From assembly GCF_000002875.2 (NCBI RefSeq), contig NC_009420.2, positions 370,001 to 434,000 of the forward strand: 64,000 nucleotides of DNA. Reading direction: 5' to 3'. Under the pieces are notes generated by a model that worked only from the letters and a program-made list of their open reading frames with translations, made no database searches and was not told the DNA's origin. Origin of the DNA: Leishmania infantum JPCM5 (taxonomy: Eukaryota; Euglenozoa; Kinetoplastea; Trypanosomatida; Trypanosomatidae). Below, piece by piece: positions 58,590 to 64,000 of the stretch (within the stretch, counting starts at the first letter, position 1; every line of letters begins with the position of its first letter). Made by a program: the position numbers and the translations under genes.

Positions 58590-59573
58590 TTGTGGCTCGA
58601 CCGAGGGTCCCACAGCTGCAGGCGCTCTTTCAGTGAGCCCTTATGAGTGCTAGTGTGTGGTGGGGTGCGCATCATGGTCTGCGAGAAGTAGGCACCAGCG
58701 CCCAGGCTACTGGGTAGGTGTGTTGTGGGATGAAAGGGGTGTGTTCGCGAGTCTCTTCTACACTTGGATGCTTACGTGTGTGCGTGTGTGTGGGTGATGG
58801 GGTACTTGGGTGACCGCCGGCTGCACAGACGTGGCTCTTTCCTGCCCTGTTGTCCACCGTTGGCGACGCACCATGCCCTTCCTTCTCGCCTTTTTTTTTC
58901 TAGCGTGTTCTTCTGATGGATGACTGAGCGCTCGCTCTCTTTCGCTTCATCTCTCTCCGTACCATCATCTCTTTCGGCGCATTTTTTTTTCGCGCGCGTG
59001 TGTGTGTCTGCGTGTGCGTGCGTCTTGGTCTTTAGTTTGCGACGTGCAGCGCGCGCGTGATCGGCAAGGAAACGGAACCGCCAATGGACCAGCGTTCAAG
59101 CTTTGCCATTCTTTCATCCGCGACATGCGGTCCTGCGTCGATTGGGCTGTACGAGCGTTGTCCGACCTGGTTTTCCTTATGCGCTGGCTTTCTATTTCTG
59201 GCATGACAGCCAAATACTCATACGCTTATGACGCTCTCGCCAGATGGAATGCTACTCCGGACTCCTGAAACCAATTCTCGGAGGGCCGGCGTGCTCATGC
59301 AAGCGCTGCAGTGTACATGTGTTTGCCCATGCGTTGACTGCTGACCGTCTTCTCTCTCTCTTTTGCTCTCTCGACCTTGCCCTGTCCCTGTCTCTCTGTG
59401 CTTCGTACATGGCGCGCAACAGACCTACGGCGCACCGCACATCTCTCCTCTCCGGGAGGCGCAAGGTCTGCCTAAAAAGGTGGCGATCAACTCCCGCTAG
59501 GCAGTGAAGGGGTGGAGGAGAGACATACGGCCCTCGTCGGCGGCTCGCACGCGCACGCACGCCCTCAGCTGCA
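58590..59573 (+). other. 1 kb spacer
   Basis: No supportable gene. It has GT-rich (58770-58800) and T-rich (58890-58995) stretches. The downstream acceptor may be CCTCAG at 59568, five bases before the ATG, or a site further upstream. Confidence 0.65.
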
Positions 59574-61121
59574 ATGAGGTACTGGCGCTCACGCCGTGAG
59601 CGAGGAGGCCGATGGGATGGCTTCTCGCTATTGCTCGTCGTGGGGGCGCTGCTGCTACTGTCAGTGAGTGTGAAAGGCGGGATGGCGCAAACAGGCAGAC
59701 ACGGCGACGGAGCCGTCGGACCGTTTGGCCCGCTAGCGCATGCTTTTACGACGATGCAGTCGTACCATCGTCATATGACGCTCAGCTCAAACCCTGTCGT
59801 CGTGTTCGTCTTTGACCATCAAGGCTCCGCGGTGACGAACTTCTGGGCTCCACTGATGCAGAGCGTCTCGAAGGGGTTCGATGCGTTTGGGATTGAGGTA
59901 GCGCACGCGCCCACGTCGTCGGAAATCGGGCAACAGCTGCTAGGAGCCATGAACGCCGGCAGTGGTGGTCCGATCATCCTATTCTTCCAAGGCGTCGGCG
60001 ACACGCCGGCTGAGGGCGGCAAGGCATTGAAAATGCCCATTGCGTATGAGGGCAACATCGATATAGCGCACATCATGTCGTGGGGTCTGTCATGCATCTC
60101 CTCTTCGGTCACGCATCGCGTGCACAACGACGTCGATCTCGCCCGCTTCTTCGCTCAGTACCCTCAGTACCCCACGCTCCCGCATGTGCTGTACTTTCCC
60201 TCCACGAGCTACACCCCGGGCGGCTACCTCGCCCTCAGTCAACACTTTGCCCTCGATGCTGTGTTCGGCGTCGTGCCGAACGCGTTCGCCGCACCTAACG
60301 CGACTCTCATTGCACAGCGGTACAACATCACTAGCAAAGATGAACTACCCGTCCTGCTGGTGCTTCACAGGGCCGCAGCGGACGATGGCGGCGGCGCCGG
60401 TGAGTCAGACCGCGTAGTCCGAATGCCGGCGACGGCCACCTCGCTCTCCTATCGGGAGGCGCTGGCGTTTCTGTCGACGCACATCACGGACACTGTCGCC
60501 GCGCTCGTGGCGAAGGCAGAGTCTACGCAAAATCAGCACTTCCTCGAAGTAGCAGAAAGCCGCCGCGTGTACATGATGGGACAGCTGATTGAGCGGCAGC
60601 TTGATATTGCGGAGGAGGAGCGACTTCAGATGGCACGTGAGCCGATTCTTGTGAAGGACCAAGCTGCCTGGACGAAGGAGTGTGTGCAGCTGCCCAAGAA
60701 GCACCGCTGCCTCGCTGCCTTTGTCGACTCTGCGCAAGATTCGGCGGCAAAGGACAACGCTGTAAAGGTACTTGCGCTTGTCTCCGTCAAGCTACTGGAA
60801 ATAATGGGGCGTGAGGCGCAAAAGGTGTCGCTCGTCGTTGTCGACCGGCAAGGTAGCGATGCCGTGCGCGAGTACTTTGATGTGGGCCATAACGGCTTCC
60901 CTGATGTACTTTTCCTTTCCTTGGACCATCCCGCTAAGTACTACAACTTTGTCGGCACCTTCTCCGCCGAGGGCGTGACGCAGTTTATCGCGTCTCATGA
61001 CGCGCAGCTCACACACAAGGACGTGCGAGGCGGACATACCTTTATCCCGCGTATGGTGCCGAAGCTGGAAGAGGCGGTAGCGGTGACTCGCGGCAGCGAT
61101 GAGGATCAAGACGACTTGTAA
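59574..61121 (+). CDS. ER thioredoxin-fold protein, PDI P5-like without CxxC
   Basis: 515 aa. A signal peptide or anchor covers about 17-38 (FSLLLVVGALLLLSVSV). A thioredoxin-like segment begins near 72 (NPVVVFVFDHQG, then a GGPIILFFQG strand). A second lies at 369-490: CVQLPKKHRCLAAFVDS, then VSLVVVDRQGSDAVREYFDV, NGFPDVLFLSLDHPAKYYNF and GTFSAEGVTQFI. This closely follows the C-terminal domain of PDI P5 (PDIA6), including the paired cysteines, the Gly-x-P and the G-x-FS motif. No CxxC active site is present, so thiol exchange by the classical route is unlikely and a chaperone or scaffold role is more plausible. NAT and NIT glycosylation motifs fit the lumen. The end is acidic (DEDQDDL); EDQDDL is not KDEL but could be a weak retrieval signal. 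Confidence 0.85.
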   Translation: MRYWRSRRERGGRWDGFSLLLVVGALLLLSVSVKGGMAQTGRHGDGAVGPFGPLAHAFTTMQSYHRHMTLSSNPVVVFVFDHQGSAVTNFWAPLMQSVSKGFDAFGIEVAHAPTSSEIGQQLLGAMNAGSGGPIILFFQGVGDTPAEGGKALKMPIAYEGNIDIAHIMSWGLSCISSSVTHRVHNDVDLARFFAQYPQYPTLPHVLYFPSTSYTPGGYLALSQHFALDAVFGVVPNAFAAPNATLIAQRYNITSKDELPVLLVLHRAAADDGGGAGESDRVVRMPATATSLSYREALAFLSTHITDTVAALVAKAESTQNQHFLEVAESRRVYMMGQLIERQLDIAEEERLQMAREPILVKDQAAWTKECVQLPKKHRCLAAFVDSAQDSAAKDNAVKVLALVSVKLLEIMGREAQKVSLVVVDRQGSDAVREYFDVGHNGFPDVLFLSLDHPAKYYNFVGTFSAEGVTQFIASHDAQLTHKDVRGGHTFIPRMVPKLEEAVAVTRGSDEDQDDL

Positions 61122-62237
61122 GATGGGCTTCTGCGAGGTGTCTTTCTATTCTGTGTTTCTCCTCCGTCTCTCGCTCGCTGTTTTCCGTGAAGGCGACAGA
61201 CGAGAAGGGCGGTAGCCGCGTTTGCTGCCCGGGTCGGGTAAGCGTCTCTTTTACTTCTCCCTCCACTCCCCTCCTCTACTCTCCCGCTCCCCGCTGCGGC
61301 TGATGTGTGCCTGCCAGTGGTGGGGCGTAAAGCGCCGTGCATTGGGGCTGGGCCGCTGTCTTTTTTCTTTTTGAATGCCTTCTTTCTCCTCTCTCTCCTT
61401 CCTCCGTTGTCTCCCCGTCGTCTTCCCGCCGTGTGTTCAACACCGAGCGGATGGTGCGTGGAAGGAAGCGGAAGGGAGAGAGGGAACGTGAGGGAGATGC
61501 GTGTGAGGGGATATCGGCGATGTGCCTAGAGTGGAGCGGAAGAGTAAACCCGAAGCAGACAAATATAGAGAGAGTGGAAAGGAAAACAGGGGGGGGATGA
61601 GGATAGGGAAGAAGCTCCTGCAGCGACAGCACCAGCTCTCGAGTCTCGCTGCCGCAGAAACAAGAGTTTACGGGGGCATATCGCTCTCTTCTTCAGCGGA
61701 TGCCTCGGCGAGCTCTTTGTGCCCTCCCCTCCCTCCCCCCCAAAGCGGTTAGGGGAGGGGATGCTCGTTTATTCTACTGCTTCTAGTTGTCGTGCGCAGC
61801 TGTGCAGATGTCCACTTTACTGGTAAATGCGTGAAATGTTACCATCCTCGTCTCTCGTGCTCAGCGCCGCCAGCGCAACGCCAGGGCTACTCGGGGACAT
61901 GTGCCTGGCATGATCGCCCTCCTTGACTCTATTCTCCTGCCCGTTCAATCCCCCCCCCCAACTGCGGCTTATTCTGCCCTCGCCACTTCGACCTTCTTGC
62001 TGGTAGTCCGATGTAGGACCGCGATCTATGTTTTCAACGCTACTCTGGCAACAAGAAACTCAACAGCGAGAAAGTGACCGCGCGACTCTGCCGGCAACCC
62101 CTCACGCTGACCATCTTGGGCGCACCAGCCACATGCGACAGCCGCCCTGATTTAGGCGCTTTGCTCTTCTGCGTGACCTCTCCGCCCTCTTTTTCTTGTG
62201 TATTCGTCTCGCAGCCTCTATCAGTAGCCCCTCTGCG
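61122..62237 (+). other. 1.1 kb spacer
   Basis: No supportable gene. It contains purine-rich sequence at 61450-61620, C-runs near 61730 and 61950, and a pyrimidine-rich tract ending in CTCGCAG at 62214, the likely acceptor 23 nt before the next ATG. Confidence 0.65.
62182..62214 (+). promoter_or_regulatory. probable trans-splice acceptor
   Basis: CCGCCCTCTTTTTCTTG, then ATTCGTCTCGCAG, with AG at 62213-62214. The leader to the ATG at 62238 has no upstream ATG. Confidence 0.6.
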
Positions 62238-63155
62238 ATGCTTCGTTGCACCGCCTCCGCGCTCTTCAAGTCGCTTGCCGTGTGGGGCGGCGGCACGATG
62301 GGCAGCGGCATCGCGCAGATCACAGCTCAGGCGGGTGTCCCGGTGACTGTGGTGGAGGTCTCACAGGCGCGGCTGGACGCGTCGCGCAAGTCGATCGAGA
62401 CGTCGTTGCTGCGGATCGCCAACAAAAAGTGCGACGGTGATCAGGGCAAGATGAAGGCATTCGTGGACACGGTGCTTTCTCACGTCACGTTCACGACGGA
62501 CGAAGCCGTGGCTGCTGGCGGCGCGGAGCTGATCATCGAGGCGATTGTGGAGAACATCGGCGCGAAGAAGGAGCTCTTTGGCCGCCTGGACAAGATGGCG
62601 CCGACGTCGACGGTGTTCTGCTCGAACACGTCGTCTCTGAGCATCACGGAGATGGCGTCCGCAACGACACGCAAGGACCGATTTGCCGGCATGCACTTCT
62701 TCTCGCCCGTGCCGATGATGAAGCTGCTCGAGGTGGTGCGCACAGAGGAAGTGAGCCCAGCCATCATCGAGCAGCTTACCGCCTTCGGCAAGAAGGTAGG
62801 GAAGATCCCTGTTGTTGCGAAGGACACGGAGGGCTTTATCGTGAACCGCCTTCTCGTGCCATATCAAATGGAGGCGTGCAGGCTGGTGGAGCGTGGCGTC
62901 GCGACTTTCCGGGATGTGGACACTGCTATGAAGTTCGGCTGCGGCTACCCGATGGGACCTTTTGAACTCTGTGACAGTGTTGGCATCGATGTTATCAAGT
63001 TCATTGTCGACGGCTGGCATGCACAGTACCCCAACGAGCCGCTCTTCAAGCCCTCGCCGCTAATCAATGAACGGGTTGCCGCTGGCAAGCTGGGTAAGAA
63101 GACTGGCGAGGGCTACTACAAGTACGACAGCAAGGGCCGCAAAATCGAATCCTGA
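62238..63155 (+). CDS. 3-hydroxyacyl-CoA dehydrogenase
   Basis: 305 aa, the usual size of short-chain L-3-hydroxyacyl-CoA dehydrogenases, which oxidise 3-hydroxyacyl-CoA with NAD+ in beta-oxidation. The NAD-binding Rossmann motif appears as VWGGGTMGSGIAQ near residues 14-26, followed by the acidic strand end VTVVEVS. The substrate and catalytic region has SNTSSLSITEMA and the catalytic His in GMHFFSPVPMMKLLEVV, and later DTEGFIVNRLLVPY. The C-terminal domain has GYPMGPFELCDSVG and ends with GKKTGEGYYKY. The start at 62238 is the first in-frame ATG; the longer frame starts at TTG and lies across the splice acceptor. The short N-terminus MLRCTASALFKSLAV fits mitochondrial targeting, and no glycosomal SKL-type tail is present (it ends RKIES). 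Confidence 0.97.
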   Translation: MLRCTASALFKSLAVWGGGTMGSGIAQITAQAGVPVTVVEVSQARLDASRKSIETSLLRIANKKCDGDQGKMKAFVDTVLSHVTFTTDEAVAAGGAELIIEAIVENIGAKKELFGRLDKMAPTSTVFCSNTSSLSITEMASATTRKDRFAGMHFFSPVPMMKLLEVVRTEEVSPAIIEQLTAFGKKVGKIPVVAKDTEGFIVNRLLVPYQMEACRLVERGVATFRDVDTAMKFGCGYPMGPFELCDSVGIDVIKFIVDGWHAQYPNEPLFKPSPLINERVAAGKLGKKTGEGYYKYDSKGRKIES

Positions 63156-64000
63156 AAGACGGATCTTTCCTCCACTCATTACGTTCTGTCCTGAGGCCCC
63201 GGCACAGCCTTCTTCATGCGTGCAACGAGCACTATTTTTTTTTTGATTTCTGCCGCGTGTGGAGCCGTCAAGGACAAGGATGCAAGACATCCAAACCATA
63301 TCGGTCCCGTTTTTTTTTCTATTGATGCAACGCATCCCTTTGTGCGCCTTACGAGAAGGAAGGGGCGTTGTGGTCTTGTGATTGTCTCGAGCTTCTCCTC
63401 ATGCGATCGTGCTCGCTGCTTTCCATACTTGATCGCCCTGCCCTCTTCTGTGTTCATCGCTGATGCGGGGTGTCCGAGGGGCGTCACTGTTAACTCGCGA
63501 TTCGGCTCTGCTTTAGTGTGAGATGCACCGCTTGCTTTCTTTTCCCTTTTTTTCTTGAAAGCACGAAGTAACTTGGGCAAAACAGCAATTTGATGGCACC
63601 ATGCGTTCACGTTAAAGTTCAGTCCTTCCCGGGCAGCGATGCCGCGTCGTATGCGTGTGTGTGTGTGTGTGTGTCTTCATGCGCCGTTCTCTTGAGCATG
63701 ATGTATTTCTCGGTCTTCCTGCCTGTGTCTCTCTCGTGTTGTTTTTTTTCGTCCATTGCCGCATTAGCGCCCCCTGAATACGGGGGACAGCGCAGCCTGG
63801 TATCATCGCGTTCGGTGCTCACTCTTTGTGAGGCATCCAGGAGCCTGCAGCGTACCCACGGGTATGGCTGCGGGCACTTGGTGTCGGCGGACAGCCCTGT
63901 GCTGTTTGTGGCCAACCGAGACGTGAGGTTATGATCACATGCGTACGAGCTCACTATGAACCGTGTCGACGGTTCAGCAAACATTACCGAAAGCAAAACT
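63156..64000 (+). other. downstream spacer to window end
   Basis: The 3'UTR of the dehydrogenase gene and beyond. It holds T-runs near 63235 and 63310 and a (GT)10 microsatellite at 63655-63674. I see no gene start before the window ends. Confidence 0.65.

Noticed and set aside
62196..62237. N-terminal extension of the 3-hydroxyacyl-CoA dehydrogenase
   Set aside because: Begins at TTG and crosses the likely acceptor at 62214; the ATG at 62238 gives normal family length.

Overview
The window reads as nuclear chromosome sequence from a trypanosomatid of the Leishmania group. All 20 genes I can support lie on the + strand. None needs an intron, the gene spacers are long, rich in pyrimidines and microsatellites, and the proteins are recognisably kinetoplastid, including a mitochondrial RNA-editing RNase III enzyme. 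This is the layout of one polycistronic transcription unit resolved by spliced-leader trans-splicing and polyadenylation. The species cannot be fixed from the sequence alone. The order dynein heavy chain, S10 pair, IFT122, KREN2-like, HOP1 agrees with my unverified memory of Trypanosoma brucei chromosome 10 and Leishmania chromosome 36.

Layout. 1-4703 is the 3' part of an axonemal dynein heavy chain. 8087-10837 encodes a four-span membrane protein with a long tail. 14311-14907 is a small unknown protein. 15894-16400 and 17079-17585 are two tandem 40S ribosomal protein S10 genes with matching coding sequence. 18516-22406 is IFT122. 23630-28567 and 29585-31243 are two unknown secretory-pathway proteins, the first with Sel1/TPR-like helical segments. 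32665-37692 is a large, probably mitochondrial helical-repeat protein. 39101-39961 is a CFAP119/C1a-32 type central-pair protein. 41171-42934 is an RNase III plus U1-like zinc finger editing endonuclease. 44210-47230 carries DDT, WHIM1-like and WHIM2-like segments and is probably a chromatin-remodelling subunit. 47736-48110 and 53350-53724 are two L24 genes with matching coding sequence; between them lie a two-span membrane protein and a small secreted protein with eight cysteines. 54398-56017 is the meiotic HORMA protein HOP1. 57510-58589 is a mitochondrial single-span protein. 59574-61121 is an ER thioredoxin-fold protein resembling the C-terminal part of PDI P5. 62238-63155 is 3-hydroxyacyl-CoA dehydrogenase.

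The genes share transcription rather than a pathway. Three concern the flagellum (dynein, IFT122, CFAP119), four make ribosomal proteins, several enter the secretory pathway, and three or four act in the mitochondrion. I found no CRISPR array, bacterial-type mobile element, tRNA or rRNA gene. Two or three spacers carry sequence that resembles degenerate SIDER retroposons, but this is only a candidate call.

The strongest leads are the DDT/WHIM protein at 44210, the GLG1-like cysteine-rich secreted protein at 52005, the P5-like protein lacking CxxC at 59574, the Sel1-like giant at 23630, and the sharply bounded homogenised ribosomal gene pairs. Where the longest open frame begins at GTG or TTG, I moved the start to the first in-frame ATG, because kinetoplastid nuclear genes initiate at ATG.
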